The position numbers and the translations under genes are program-made. A DNA stretch of 64,000 bases. Source: Saururus chinensis. Taxonomy: Eukaryota > Streptophyta > Magnoliopsida > Piperales > Saururaceae. Shown one piece after another: positions 1 to 11,939 of this stretch (the stretch's first letter is position 1; the number at the start of each line of letters is the position of its first letter). The stretch lies in the NCBI GenBank assembly GCA_035235625.1, contig CP141146.1, positions 6,194,501-6,258,500 of the forward strand. The letters run 5' to 3'. The notes below the pieces were generated by a model, which worked only from the letters and a program-made list of their open reading frames with translations, searched no databases and had not been told where the DNA came from.

Positions 1-1114
1 TCATTTGTAAAAGGAAAATACTCCCTCTATTCCAATTCAATAGGAGCAATCAATTTCAACATGTAGAGCCGACAATCACCTTCAATTGACCAACTTTCTG
101 AAACCTTTTTGTCGAGAAATTATTGGGTACTCCAACATTACCATGTAAAATTTACTCTCCCTTAACACGAGCAATCTCCCTTAACACAAGCAATCGATTC
201 TTAAGATCAATGGTACATGCGCATTAGCACAAATAGAAGACTTTACCACTTATGCTAGTATGCACTTATGCTATTATACACTAACACTAACGTGTACGTC
301 AGTGACACATGTAAAATAAGAGTAACTCCCAATGGGTACTAATAATTTTTCTTTTTAATCAGATAGTCCAGTCATAATTAAATATACTATTTAATTCGAA
401 GAAGAGAGAATCACATAATGCTGCTAATGCATATAATTAAGTTAACACATGGTCGGCAAATCACTTTCCATTCTTTTAAAACATGTCGCTAAAGATATTA
501 TAAAGAACAGTTTGTGGGCCCTCTTGACTGGTGTATGCCCCTCAGTGCAAACACTTATTGGTATTCACTATACTAAAAGGAGCATATGTAACATCAAAGC
601 ATCTTATAAATGTTTAGATGGGGGGGAGGGGCGGCCATTTATGCCCGGCAGAACGTGCCACATTATAGAAGACTTCGAATTTGGACATAAAATTGCAACT
701 CACGAGTTTCCTACCCTAACTTCTCTTCCTTATACCACCCAGTATCTCCTCCTCTGGTCACCATCCACTTTATTCCACTACCTTTTTGCTCCCCTTTGTC
801 AAAGCTAAATGACATTAAACTGCCTTTTTGTGAACCGAAGTTTGCTAACATTTGACTAACACCATCACCATCTCCCCTTATGGCCTCTCCACTCAACTAT
901 TGTCTGGTACAGACCCCATTATATGTGATGTGTTAACGTGTGCATCATTCTATCTGGATGATCAACTTATGACTTGTATGCTCTTGAAACTTCACCAACA
1001 ACATGTTATTTTTTTTATAATAGAGTTTGTCTAGTCAGCGTTTGGTACGGAGTTGGTCGGTAGGTTATAGCTGGGTAGGGGCTAACCATCGCTGCTTAGA
1101 TCTCTCCTTAATAA
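1..1114. other. AT-rich spacer, no recognised gene
   Basis: The 119-codon frame at 449-808 shows no domain. Sequence near 195-300 (GATCAATGGTA, TAACACTAACG) resembles, in the opposite orientation, that near 63480-63570, suggesting a dispersed repeat. Confidence 0.4.
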
Positions 1115-1219
1115 TACTCATTATATTCTACATTAATATTTTTATTTAATTTTTAAAATAAATTAATTTTAGTTAATTAAAAAATAAAAAGAAGCTATTA
1201 ATGCATTACGGAAGGAGTA
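1115..1219. mobile_element. Stowaway-like MITE
   Basis: An AT-rich segment from TACTCATTATATTC to GGAAGGAGTA, with CATTAATA and CTATTAATG near the two ends as in the other copies in this window. Confidence 0.5.
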
Positions 1220-1532
1220 TGTAATATTAATTTGGGGAAATTATTGAATACTCTCACAATATTCTTTGGGAATTATTTCCACTCTATTTGAATCATCGAT
1301 CTTTCAAATTGGCAAAAAATTATTGCTTATATTAATATATATGAGACTTGTTTATAATCATACGGGCTCACGTGCTACTGCATGAACCAATGCTCTTCTA
1401 AACTTTTTCTAATATATATTAGTACATGTGTTATTAATTTTAAAGATCAGCAATTCCTATATATATAAATCTCACATAATGCCCCTATATTATCCAACTA
1501 ATAATTATTTTACTAACATGAAAAATAAAATA

Positions 1533-1710
1533 TACTTTCTCCATCTTACATGCTTTATTTGATAAAACATTTTATTCCATATTAATAGTTTTATTTTATT
1601 TAATTTAAAAAATTAAGTAAAAAAAGAATATTATAAATTAATTTATCCTAAATTTTACTATTTAATAAAATTATTATTTTTAAAATATAATTATTAATAT
1701 AAAATAAATG
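1533..1710. mobile_element. Stowaway-like MITE, right end eroded
   Basis: Begins TACTTTCTCCATCTTAC and shares CCATATTAATAGTTTTATTTT and TTTAATAAAATTATTATTT with 36711-36868 and 38344-38537. The GGAGTA end is not visible. Confidence 0.55.
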
Positions 1711-1737
1711 AAATACATAATTAAAAATGTGGCTATC

Positions 1738-2090
1738 CCGTGCAGCCCTGATGCTCCGTGCCCTAAACTCGTGGCCTGCCATGGGGAGGCCACAAGGGGC
1801 CCTTGGGGGGACAGTGCCCAGTTGCCCACGTTGGACTAGGTGGATTTGAGTCCACGTTGGTCGAGCAAGTGAGGGCCAATAAGGGCTCCGGAAGCCCAAT
1901 CTGCGCCAGGCGAAAGGGTTGTAATGGGTGGCGGTGAAGAGGACGTGATGACGGGGAAGGGCCAAAGAAGGGGCCGGGGACCGAATGGGCAAATGCGGAT
2001 GTCAGTTTCGTCTTTTCAGGTCTTCCTCCGAGCGTCCACCTCCACAAGGTCGCTTCCCCCACCTGGCACGTGTCGTCATCTTCATCTGAC
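1738..2090. other. Unexplained GC-rich island
   Basis: About 350 bp much richer in GC than its surroundings. It has open frames on both strands (for example 1763-2092, minus, 109 codons, and 1924-2208, plus) but no recognisable protein motif. It follows a MITE. It could be a fragment captured by a transposon or a remnant first exon, but I cannot tell which. Confidence 0.35.
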
Positions 2091-2662
2091 AACCACCTCC
2101 AACATTGCTTCCTTCGTCTTGACCCCCATTTATCCCCATATTTACAACATTGTCCCCATCAATTATTGTCAGGTTTACCCAATTTATGGTCCTTCATATG
2201 AATCGTAGCCTTGCTTTGTGGTTTAAAAGGTTGTCATCTAATAATGCAGCTAAAGAGAAATTTGAAAATTATAAATTACAATATAATTTATAATTAATGA
2301 TTGCTATTAAATAGCATTTACATTGTTATGTGTTTTCATGTTGGCTTATATATTAACAAATAAAGAATAAAAGTTGGTCGGTAGACAGGGATATAACAAG
2401 GAATAAAAAGGTACGTGGCCATTTAACTTGCAAATACTTATGAGGGGTTATTTGTCCACATAATTCCTACCTAAAAAGATATGGTCTGGCCGACGGGGAT
2501 TGGCTAATCCAAGATCACACATTGGATGTTGTCTTAATAAATTTCAAGCATGTTGGGGCATGTGTAGGTTGATGGCTATTCAAATGTAATGTGGGTTGGC
2601 TACTATTTAATAGTCAAACACATAACTAGCATTAGAGTAGAAAATATAAAATGTATTAATTA

Positions 2663-2890
2663 TACTTCCTTTATCATGAAATAAGTGTTTCATTTGAAAA
2701 ACTAATTTGTCCTATTTTTTCCTCTCTTATTTAGTTTATATGCATGTAATTTTTTAAAATACCCTCTTATTAATTTTTTGTATGTGCTAATAGAGAAAGG
2801 GTAATTTTAAAACCTTTTGAATAATATAAAGTAGTTTAAATATTTAAGTTTTTCAAAATAAGACGTTTATTTCAGGATGGAACCAGTATT
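2663..2890. mobile_element. Stowaway-like MITE
   Basis: From TACTTCCTTTATCATG to CAGGATGGAACCAGTA, with complementary ends (AAATAAGTGTTTCATTTG against AAGACGTTTATTTC). Confidence 0.5.
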
Positions 2891-3026
2891 AATTTTCTGT
2901 TAACAAACAAAGAGTAATAAAGGGGGATTATGTAGATAAAAAGGGATACAAATATGCCTGCTACAATAAAGAAGGCTGTGAGATGGAGGAGACTACTATT
3001 AATTAATATATTGTTCATTAATATAT

Positions 3027-3133
3027 TATTCCCTTTGTCTCACATTGATAGCTCTAATTATTTTTTTAATAAATTAATTTTAATTTATTTTTAAGAACTA
3101 AAAGAAGCTACTAAAGTGAGATGGAGGAGAGTA
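3027..3133. mobile_element. Stowaway-like MITE upstream of BCH
   Basis: From TATTCCCTTTGTCTCAC to GTGAGATGGAGGAGAGTA, so the two ends are inverted repeats. It ends about 590 bp upstream of the BCH start. Confidence 0.6.
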
Positions 3134-3141
3134 CCAACTAT

Positions 3142-3298
3142 AACAATTTTTTAAGAAAACATACAATGAATGTGAGTCAAGTGTTCATACCAAACAATTT
3201 TCTAAGAAATCATACAATCAATGAGAGTTTAAGTGATCATACCCAGCAGTTTTCTCCAAAGGAAACATACAATGAATGAGAGAGACAAGTGAGCATAC
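3142..3298. repeat. Three tandem ~52-bp units upstream of BCH
   Basis: Three diverged copies start near 3142, 3193 and 3245. Each runs from a core like AACAATTTTCTAAG through CATACAATGAATGAGAG to a CATACC end. They lie between a Stowaway-like MITE ending at 3133 and the BCH coding start at 3723, so they probably sit in the promoter or distal 5' region. Their effect on expression is unknown. Confidence 0.75.
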
Positions 3299-3722
3299 CA
3301 ATAGAAAACTAAAGCCATGTGATTGACACATGAATAACAAGCATTTCCACATTCCAAAGTGGATGTTGCCAAAGATTGGTCACACACATAATTTTGACCA
3401 TCCAAGCTGCCTAACCAATACAATCACTGTATGTCCACATGGCCAATACAGTGGCACAAAAGTAATTATGAATAATTTCAGTGGCATTTTGGGGGAGGTT
3501 TAATTCGAAAAGCGAGAGCCAGAAGCTGCGGTCCCATGCATTTAACCACACACAAGCTCCAAAAACATTCGCACTCTCCGAAGTCCGAACACCCCCCGTC
3601 TCCGCCGCTTCCTCCTCCGACCGGCCGCCGGGAACCCGAAAAGCTCCCTCTTTTCTCCCCCGCCGGCTCTCTCTCCGCAGCCCACGCCTCTGCCCTGTTC
3701 CCAGACAGAGACCGCCATCCAA

Positions 3723-5814
3723 ATGGTGACTGGAGTCTGGGCCGCTTCGGGCCTCCACACGTGCCGCCTCGGCCGCGTCCCCTTCCCCGGAGGTGCCCCT
3801 CCCGGGCCTCTCTTCCTCGGCCAATCTCTCCCGCTTCGGCGGCCTGGCCGGCGCCGCAACCACGCCCTCACTGTTTGCTTCGTTCTGGATGAGCGGAAGC
3901 CGGCGATTGTCCCGGAGGAAAGAGACGCGCGGGAGGAGCCGATAGCAGCGGCTCCCGATGTGAGCGTTCCGGTCTCGACCGTCCGGCTGGCGGAGAAGAT
4001 GGCCAGGAAAAGGTCCGAGCGGTACACCTATCTCGTCGCCGCCGTCATGTCCAGCTTCGGCATCACCTCCATGGCCGTCGCCGCAGTCTACTACCGCTTC
4101 TACTGGCAGTTCGAGGTTCTTCTTCTTTCCTCTCTTCCAATGCACTTGATTAGTCATAAATTCACTTAATTAACGCTTCTAATCAAGTTTTAGTCAAATT
4201 CTGATGATAAATCTCATGTTTGGGTCTCAGGGCGGCGAAATTCCCTTCTCGGAAATGTTCGGAACATTCGCCCTCTCTGTTGGCGCCGCTGTATGCACTC
4301 CCCTCCCGTCTCCAAATTTTTGTTAATTATCTCCCTTAATCTTGTCTTAACAACTTTATTACGGTTAATTGTTCTTCAGGTGGGGATGGAGTTCTGGGCA
4401 CGGTGGGCGCACCGGGCTCTGTGGCACGCCTCCTTGTGGCATATGCATGAGGTCGGTCTTCTCGTTTTCTGACACTTTTTGCAGTTTTGGATATGATTTG
4501 TGGGGTTTAAAATGGATTTTATAGTTAATGATGGAAGATTAGCGTAGGACGTTTGATTAACCTTTGTGATTAATTCGTTAATGGCAGTCGCACCACCGGC
4601 CGAGGGAAGGTCCGTTCGAGCTGAACGACGTTTTCGCGATCACAAACGCCGTTCCGGCGATTGCCCTCCTTTCGTACGGCTTCTTCAACAAGGGCCTCCT
4701 TCCTGGCCTCTGCTTTGGCGCTGTGAGTAGATTTTTTTTCCTTTCCTTCCTCCATTTGTTTGTTTGCTTGCTCTGTTTTGTTTCCGACACTTCCACAGTC
4801 TTCCATTGACAGGAAATACTATAACATGGATTGTTGAACTGATCTTTGTCCTGTCTTTATAAACTTCTAATATCAGAAACCCTGATAAATTTGGCTAATC
4901 CTGATGGATCCCTGGTGGGTTTTAGATGTACTATTATGTAAATAATGAACATGGGTTTTGGGTTGATCTTTGTCTTATCTTCATTAACTTCTCTCTTTTT
5001 TTTTTGGGTACTTGTCTTTATTAACTTGTAATACTAGAAACAGTGATAAAATGGCCAATTCTTATGTATAATTGCTTCCTGAAGGGTTTTAGGTTTAGTA
5101 TTATGTATATAATGCCAAGATCAATGTACAAACTTTGACTGTTTGAAGTTCAAACCTAAGCCAACCAAAGAAGACTCTAATGCACTGCTGGAGACAAAGA
5201 TTAAGTATTTGAAGCTGGATTTAGGCTATGTGAACTTGGGATTCAACATCTGGATTGGTCCTTTTTAATTAATTGTGATAGATCCTTGGCCAAGCATGAA
5301 TTTCTTTGATGGGATTCTGATTATGGTTTCAGGGTCTTGGGATCACTGTGTTTGGCATGGCGTACATGTTCGTTCATGATGGCCTTGTCCACCGCAGATT
5401 TCCCGTGGGTCCAATTGCTAATGTTCCGTATTTCCGGAAGGTTGCTGCTGCTCATCAGGTGGGTAATTTGAACCAAAATCTGTATGACCATGCTCCCATT
5501 AAATTCTATTGCTGTTAACTTCTTGTTTTGATACTTATCATTAAAACGGATTTGATTTGGGGCACAGATTCACCACTCTGAGAAATTTGATGGAGTACCT
5601 TATGGGCTGTTTTTGGGGCCAATGGTGCGTTTCTAGTCCTCAGCTTCTCTTGAACGTTTGGTTTTAGTTTTAATGCCGACCACAAACAACCAAAATTTGT
5701 TTACTACGCGTTAATTGCGTGTGTTTTCAGGAACTGGAAGAGGTAGGAGGCACTGAGGAGTTGGAAAAGGAGATCAGTAGAAGAAAAAAACTGTCTAATA
5801 GTTCAAGACCCTGA
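3723..5814 (+). CDS. BCH: Non-heme diiron beta-carotene 3-hydroxylase, seven exons
   Basis: Exons read as 3723-4115, 4231-4290, 4380-4451, 4588-4722, 5333-5458, 5568-5624 and 5731-5814. All introns are GT-AG and phase 0, and the product is 308 residues, normal for plant BCH. The family hydroxylates the beta rings of carotenes in plastid membranes, giving beta-cryptoxanthin and zeaxanthin for the xanthophyll cycle and ABA synthesis. The diiron histidine motifs are intact: HxxxxH at 162-167, HxxHH at 174-178, HDGLVH at 235-240 and HxxHH at 261-265. Hydrophobic stretches lie near 105-120, 135-155, 190-212 and 221-235. The Arg-rich, poorly conserved first ~60 residues fit a plastid transit peptide (inference). 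The start at 3723 gives the expected length and is the first in-frame Met of the GC-rich first exon. No frameshift or missing residue is seen. Three tandem ~52-bp units lie 425-580 bp upstream. Confidence 0.95.
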
Positions 5815-7039
5815 GACATGTAAACGCTCCTTTTGAGATAATGAAAAAATAGATGTAGATTGTAGCGGCTTTTTGATCCGAATGTGAACACGAAGATAAG
5901 TTATACAAGTAAATCAAATAGATTTAGAAGCACATAATGGCAAAGGAACCCAGGAGCTCAGTTTTTCAACATCTTTAAGCGATCAGAGGCCAGTATCTGT
6001 TATTACTGCCGTTTCATTGACCCCTAGTCACACTGCCCAGCATTTCTGCATGTGGGCATGTGACAAGTATCTGTCCTTTCTGACTGCGTGATATCATCAA
6101 TAAACAAATTTTGCAAGCTATTCGGTCCTTGGCATCAACGGATGGTAGTTCACTTAAGCTGGTCAAATTGCCTACTCCCTTGAGTGAGAACTGATTCACT
6201 TTGAGATGATTCGTGTCATAGAGATTTCTAAAATAGGATTACTAGCAGAGTAAGCATGCATTTATTAGTGGAAACGCCCACAGTTCACAGTCCATAGAGT
6301 GCCCACTGTTTAGGCTTTTATAAGTGTCACTGTAGCAAATTAACGGGAAGAAGTAGAGTACAAAAACTGGCCCATCACATGAGATGGGCGAGCTTGCCAA
6401 TCCAAGTTTAAGTCCTTATTGGCAGGCTCGGCGGCCGAACAACAAGACCGATCGGTCTTGGCATACAATTTGACGAGGCAGACAGAGCCCAGTAAGTAAC
6501 TCACGTGGTAGGCCGGCAGTATGCCAAAATGGGATGATGTATTCAACGGGCCCAAAAGACCAAAATTAATGGGTGGACGGAGCGTTTATGTACTCTCATG
6601 TTTTTTAATTATAATGATAAAAACTTTAAAAAATATTAAAACAGACCTTGGCGTAATTCTCTGCGAATTTATTCAAAAAATATTTAAAACAGATCTTGGC
6701 AAAATTCTGTGTGAATTTATCACTGTTTTGGGTTTATTTTTTAAGCCATTTATTGGGATTAGGGTTTTACTAATGTATATTTTTGGGCCCCACAAGACAG
6801 ACTAAAGCTCCTGACCATTTCTCCCTGACACCCTGAAAATTTGGGATTTTCTGCAGCCTTCTTGCAAATTTTTTAGCCGAATTTTTTTTTTTATTTTCTT
6901 AAACTTTTTTCTTATATTGAACTGAAATGATCCTAGCCGAATTAAAGCCAAATCTCGAACTTGCCACTACATATATACATACATACATATATATATATAA
7001 TTACATAATTGGTACATGATAAAGTAGTGTGGCAGGGAG
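5815..7039. other. 3' flank of BCH and spacer
   Basis: The first 150-200 bp probably include the BCH 3' UTR (AATGAAAAAATAG near 5838). A diverged ~45-bp tandem repeat (AAACAGACCTTGGCGTAATTC and AAACAGATCTTGGCAAAATTC) lies at 6640-6725, and an AT/ACAT microsatellite at 6969-7000. No gene is recognised. Confidence 0.5.
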
Positions 7040-7322
7040 TGTAATGTTACTATTATAATGACAATTTTATAATTTTTGTGCAAAGAAAAAATTAGAGAGA
7101 AAGGAGGAGTGAAGGAATAGGGAAGAAAATTAAATAAACTAACTCTTGAATGTAAGTGTCTGATTTAGAATTGGTTGCACACTACAATTTATAGAAATCT
7201 AAATTAGAATTCCTAATGAAATAAGAGAAGCAACATAAAATACCAATCCTATTGAATTGAGGAGAAAATACTAATCTAAGAAAGTTAAAGTGTAATATAA
7301 TTAGGATCATATTATTTGACCA
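7040..7322 (-). repeat. 3' LTR of the gypsy element
   Basis: Similar to 11600-11864 over most of its length with many substitutions and small indels, which suggests an old insertion. It begins TGTAATG and ends ACCA on the plus strand. The pol end (LDDKEMWS-like reading on the minus strand) abuts it at about 7325-7350. Confidence 0.75.
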
Positions 7323-7329
7323 CGCTCCA

Positions 7330-8180
7330 CATCTCCTTGTCATCAAGGCGACTAAGAATATTGCCGAAGGAACTCATCTTTCTACAACCAAGTAGCATCC
7401 CTTGAAGAATAACCAAGCGATAAAAACCTATGAAATAACACGTCCACGACAATGAACATGTCATCATTCCAAAATAGTATAAGGCGTCGAAAGGGATAGT
7501 TTAGAAGATATTGGTGGCGAAATCGACGGTGGAATAGATGAAAAATTATCAACAAACTTCTGAAGACAAGAAACATGAAACACCGGGTGAATCTGTCTAT
7601 CCAGGGACAACTAGAGACGATAAACAACCTTGCCAATATACTCAAAAATTGGATAAGGACCATGAAAGCGGTGAGCAAGTTTCTTGTTAGAGGGCTTATG
7701 AACAAATGTCTGGCGATAAGGCTTGTGATGAAGATAAAAAAAGATCACTTACTTCAAGCTCGCGATCCACATGATGTTTACCATAAACTTGTTGCATATG
7801 GTTTTGTGAATCCACTAGGTTAAGACAAAGCTTGTGCAGAACCTCATTAAGAGTTTGAAAAGTAGTATCCACCGCATCAACAAAAGCACATAGTGACACA
7901 TAATGAGTAATGTAGGAGGTGGGTGGCCATAGACGAGATGAAATGGAGTGTAACCTATGGATGTATGGAAAGTGGTGTTATAAGACCATTCCGTCCAAAG
8001 AAGGAATGATAACCATGTTCGGAGCCTATCAGTTGAAAAAATCTTAAATATTATTCGAGCCAACGATTTACCACTTCTAATTGACCATCTGTATGAGGAT
8101 AATAGGCATAACTCATGCAAAAGAAGTGCCTTGAAGACAGAAAAACTCCTACCAAAATGCTGATAAGAATACTTTATCAC
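7330..8180 (-). pseudogene. gypsy integrase, second half of core and C-terminal domain
   Basis: It continues the frame broken at 10510, starting with DKVFLSAFW near 8175, followed by the YHPQTDGQSE-type region (degraded), EWSYNTTFHTSIGYTPFHL and YGHPPPTLL. A shifted frame near 7530-7680 carries the C-terminal R-I-HPVFHVS-like motif. The last part near 7385-7480 resembles the chromodomain-like end (DATW). Several frameshifts and stops are present. Confidence 0.8.
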
Positions 8181-8560
8181 TATAGCAACCCAATTTTTTT
8201 TGAAAAATATAGCCCATATTGTGTTTTCGAACCCAACAAATCATTATATCGATTTTATGTTGTTTTGAGTCATAATCTCTTAAAGAAGATTTAGATCGTT
8301 TGTAGGGCTCAGAGAGACGAATGTAATGAGCTTAAGAACGCATAAATATGACATGAGTATTGTAGGCTACAACCTCGAGAAATGGGTCATGTGTGGGCCT
8401 CACTTATTTTTTCATGAGAAAACATACCCTTGTGCAATCTTATTTTGTAGGGCTTGTTGACATAAGCCCAACCACATGAAGAATGCGCAAATCCAAGTTC
8501 GGAGTGAAGAGATATAGTATTTTAAAATTTTAGGATTTATTATTATTATTATTATAATAA

Positions 8561-8763
8561 GGAAAAAGTTGAGGTGAGCCTGGTCTCACGCGTGGCTGCG
8601 TGAGCCCAGGCCCATCGGGCCATTAGATTTATATCCAAAGGCCCATGTTACCCACAAGGCAAATGCCCCTTGAGTAATGTGGGCCGTCGGATATAAATCC
8701 GATGGCCCGATGGACCTGGGCTCACGCAACAGTGCATGAGCCCATGCTCACCTCAACAGCCTC
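8561..8763. mobile_element. Foldback MULE-type MITE, copy 1
   Basis: A 203-bp near-palindrome with inner arms GTTGAGGTGAGC and GCTCACCTCAAC, containing GGGCTCACGC and TATAAATCC arms on both sides. It starts GGAAAAAG and ends CAGCCTC. It is related throughout to 48902-49088. The flanks are TTATAATAA and TAATAATAA, compatible with a 9-bp target duplication in an AT-rich triplet repeat. Confidence 0.75.
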
Positions 8764-9107
<344 letters not shown>

Positions 9108-9384
9108 GTGTCAGCAGGCGCTGATGCGAGCCTCACTTATTGCCTACCGTAGTAGGCCTAGCCAACAAGCTAGACTGTTGGAGCATGGTGTTCCTACTCA
9201 CGAATCCAACGGCCTTGTTTTAATATAAATAGAGGGGGGAGGGTTCCAATTCACCCCACACCCTTCTCCTCTTAGCTCTTCTGATTCTTGCCCATCTTCT
9301 AAACTTGAAACCCTTGTGTTAAAGCTTTTTCTCTCTATATTTCTACCATTCAAAAATTGACCCTAGCTAAATTGAGGCGCTCTA

Positions 9385-9408
9385 GGGGGGGGGGGGGGGG
9401 GGGGGGGG
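9385..9408. repeat. Poly-G tract, 24 bases
   Basis: Twenty-four consecutive G between TCTA and ATAG. Length in such a tract is prone to sequencing and assembly error. Confidence 0.95.
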
Positions 9409-10509
9409 ATAGTATATGTTTTGAGTTAGCTTCTCTAGAGGGGTAAACAACCTGAGGCAAGATGAGGCTCTATCCACTACTCATGGGTAGAAAGTAGAAA
9501 TTGTCCCAACGCTAGAAGAAGATCATCCTAACGTTAGGGGAGGCTTTGCCCATCACACTCGAGCTGGAAGTAGAGACTATCCAAGTGCAAAGGGAGGTGT
9601 CGCCCATGCTCTTAAGCTGGGAACGAGTAAAGGCTTCACTGCCACCCTTTTTTCGAAGGAGGTTCAAAAGCGAAGGTAGGTGGTTCTAAGTCCTAATTTC
9701 ATGCTAGTGCTAAGTTCTATTTTTGAAAATCTTTCAAGTCGTACATACTTTGAAAGTGACAAGTTTTGAAGCATCGTTAGGAGTAGGACAAATGTCTGCC
9801 CCTTAACGAGATTTTTCAAAGCACATGTATATGAATATCATTCAATTATCCTGGTCATTCTAAATTTCAAAATTTGAAGGGTAGTCCTTTGGCATGCAAA
9901 CCAAGAACTATCATAGTTTGTCACTCCTAGATATTGCCTAATGAGGCTTATAACATGCTCAAGAGTTAGGGTATCATAGGAAAACCCATCTCCTTTTGAC
10001 CCCGTTGCCCCATGAGCACGGGTGTCTGTCGTTTTAGTATCAGTGATATTTTGTGAATGATATGTTTTTTTTCTTTAAGCTATGCAAAAGACTTAACTTT
10101 AATTTCTAAGTTAACCATTTGAAATATGATTTATTAGTACATCTTATTTGTTAAAAAATTTCTTTAGTGTGTTAGTAGAATTTAATAGTACCTGCCGGGT
10201 ATAAACTTTATACTCACCCACCCCCAGATATTGCAGGTGTAGACAAAAGTTTGGGGTTGTAGTAGAACTGTCCGTGGAAAAGTAAGGGCTTATGCACTTG
10301 ATTTTGTTTAGCGTCTTTTTGTTTAAATTGTATATTTATGCTGACATGATGTTGTGGTGTTTATCACCTTTTTAAAAAAAATTGTACATTTTGTAAATTA
10401 CTAATTTTTGTAAGGGTTGCTCGTTTATACATGTTTGATCTGGCCCCTCCTTGACTACAAATTTATGGGATTTTTATTTTTAAGTTAATTTAAAAGTCGG
10501 GTCATAACA

Positions 10510-10915
10510 ATTTTGGTCACAAACAATAGTCTTAGGCACCCCATGAAGGAGAAATATCGCGTATGAAAACTTTGGCAACACTCTTGACAGTATAAGGGTG
10601 TGAGATAGCCGAAAAGTGAGCATACTTTGAGAACATATCAACCAATATGAAAATAACGGATTTGCCCTGAACCTTGGTTAATCCTTCTATAAAATCCATA
10701 TTGTTATATTCTCAAATTCTCTCGGGAATAGGAAGTGGCTAAAGAAGACCACAAGGAGTGGTAGAATCACTCTTAGTTTGCTGACAAATGTTGCATTGAG
10801 CACAAATTGTTGGACTACTCATTTAAGACCACACTAATTGAAGCTATGAGGTACCATTTTTTTTTCTTCAAAATATCCCTTCATGTCCAGTGGTAGGCAT
10901 AGCCCACTGCGATGG
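10510..10915 (-). pseudogene. gypsy integrase, zinc-finger and first half of core
   Basis: On the minus strand, with stops and frameshifts, one reads the end of an HHCC zinc finger (CNICQQTK region near 10790), the PCGLLQPLPIPE linker, then DFIEGLTKVQGKSVIFILVD and SKYAHFSAISHPYT of the catalytic core. It breaks at PKTIVCDQ near 10515, where an LTR-like insertion begins. The other half is at 7330-8180. Confidence 0.8.
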
Positions 10916-10919
10916 CCGA

Positions 10920-11560
10920 TCTGGTAGCAGATGGAGCTACGGATGACGCTGACGTAAGAGGCAGAAGCAACTTGGTTAGTCAACAGAGAGGCAGTAAAGG
11001 GAGGAAAGGAGCCAAATGGAATAGGCAACTGGACAAGCAGTCTCAGAGACGAAATGACAGACTGAGCCTGGTGCTAGGTGGCTTGCGACACTTAGGGGAT
11101 AGTTGGTGACGATGTGGACATGGTTGGCGGAAAAAAGGGGTCGTCTGTCTGGCACTTGCAGTAAAAGGAATGGGTGCTGGAAAGCTCTGATGAACACGAA
11201 TGACGAGCGCGAGCAAGGAGATGGACCGCATAATCTCATTGAAGCGGTGGCCATTTTCATATATGTGATTGTCGAAATGATAGTTGTGTTCATCGAAATA
11301 GGAGTCGTGCTCATCAAAATGGTGGGATGTCTTAGCTTGTTTGGTGGCAAGGGCAATATTCAACTCGGTAAGTTCTGGAAAGATTGTTTTCATTTGATGT
11401 TCAAGATGTTGTGTGCAGGCATGAAGGCGAGCGGGGGAGGACTTTGAGATGCACATGTCACGGAGAACCGAGGAATCCACTATTGTGGGGGGTGTCTTGG
11501 CGCTGGGGGCAAACTCTTCCAATGTGGAGTTCTCATGGCGGTAGTAGGGTAGGTGGGCAG
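10920..11560 (-). pseudogene. gypsy gag-like region
   Basis: An open frame of 159 codons (11043-11522, minus) starts close to the 5' LTR and contains a His/Asp/Glu-rich stretch (FDEHDSYFDEHNYHFDNH) resembling the low-complexity N-terminal part of gypsy gag. It is placed by position between the LTR and the integrase. It has no zinc knuckle or protease behind it. Identification is by context, not by strong sequence similarity. Confidence 0.5.
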
Positions 11561-11599
11561 GCTGGCATAGGAAATAGAATCTCCCTTAGCTACTAATTA

Positions 11600-11864
11600 T
11601 GTAGACCAAGGGGTCCTAGACATGAAAAAATAGGGAGAAAGGGGGAGAGAGGGAATAGGGAAGAAAATCAAATAAACTCTCTTGAATCTGACTGGTTGAG
11701 CACTATAATTTATATAAACCTAAAGTAATAATTCCTTAATGAAATAAGGAAAAAAACAAAAAAATACTAATCCTATCAAATTTAGGAGAAAAGACTAATA
11801 TAGAAAAGTGAAAATGTAATCTAATAAGGATCATATCATTTTGTTCTATAATGATACTGTTACA
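11600..11864 (-). repeat. 5' LTR of the gypsy element
   Basis: Counterpart of 7040-7322, running from TGTAGACC to GTTACA. On the minus strand the sequence following it resembles a shortened GGTATCAGAGC primer-binding site. Confidence 0.7.
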
Positions 11865-11939
11865 ATATCTCTATATCATGCATAAGAGCTGTGCATTACA
11901 TAGTTGTGTTCTACTTCATAAATGACAAGCTCAGAATAA

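Noticed and set aside
3142..3298. The triple repeat as a MITE or LTR end
   Set aside because: The units are head-to-tail with no inverted ends or target duplication.
3411..4157. 248-codon antisense open frame
   Set aside because: It overlaps BCH exon 1 on the other strand. High GC lowers the stop frequency, and the sense strand has the full family match.
11043..11522. Apparent 159-codon host gene
   Set aside because: Its position next to a gypsy LTR and before integrase remnants marks it as gag-like.
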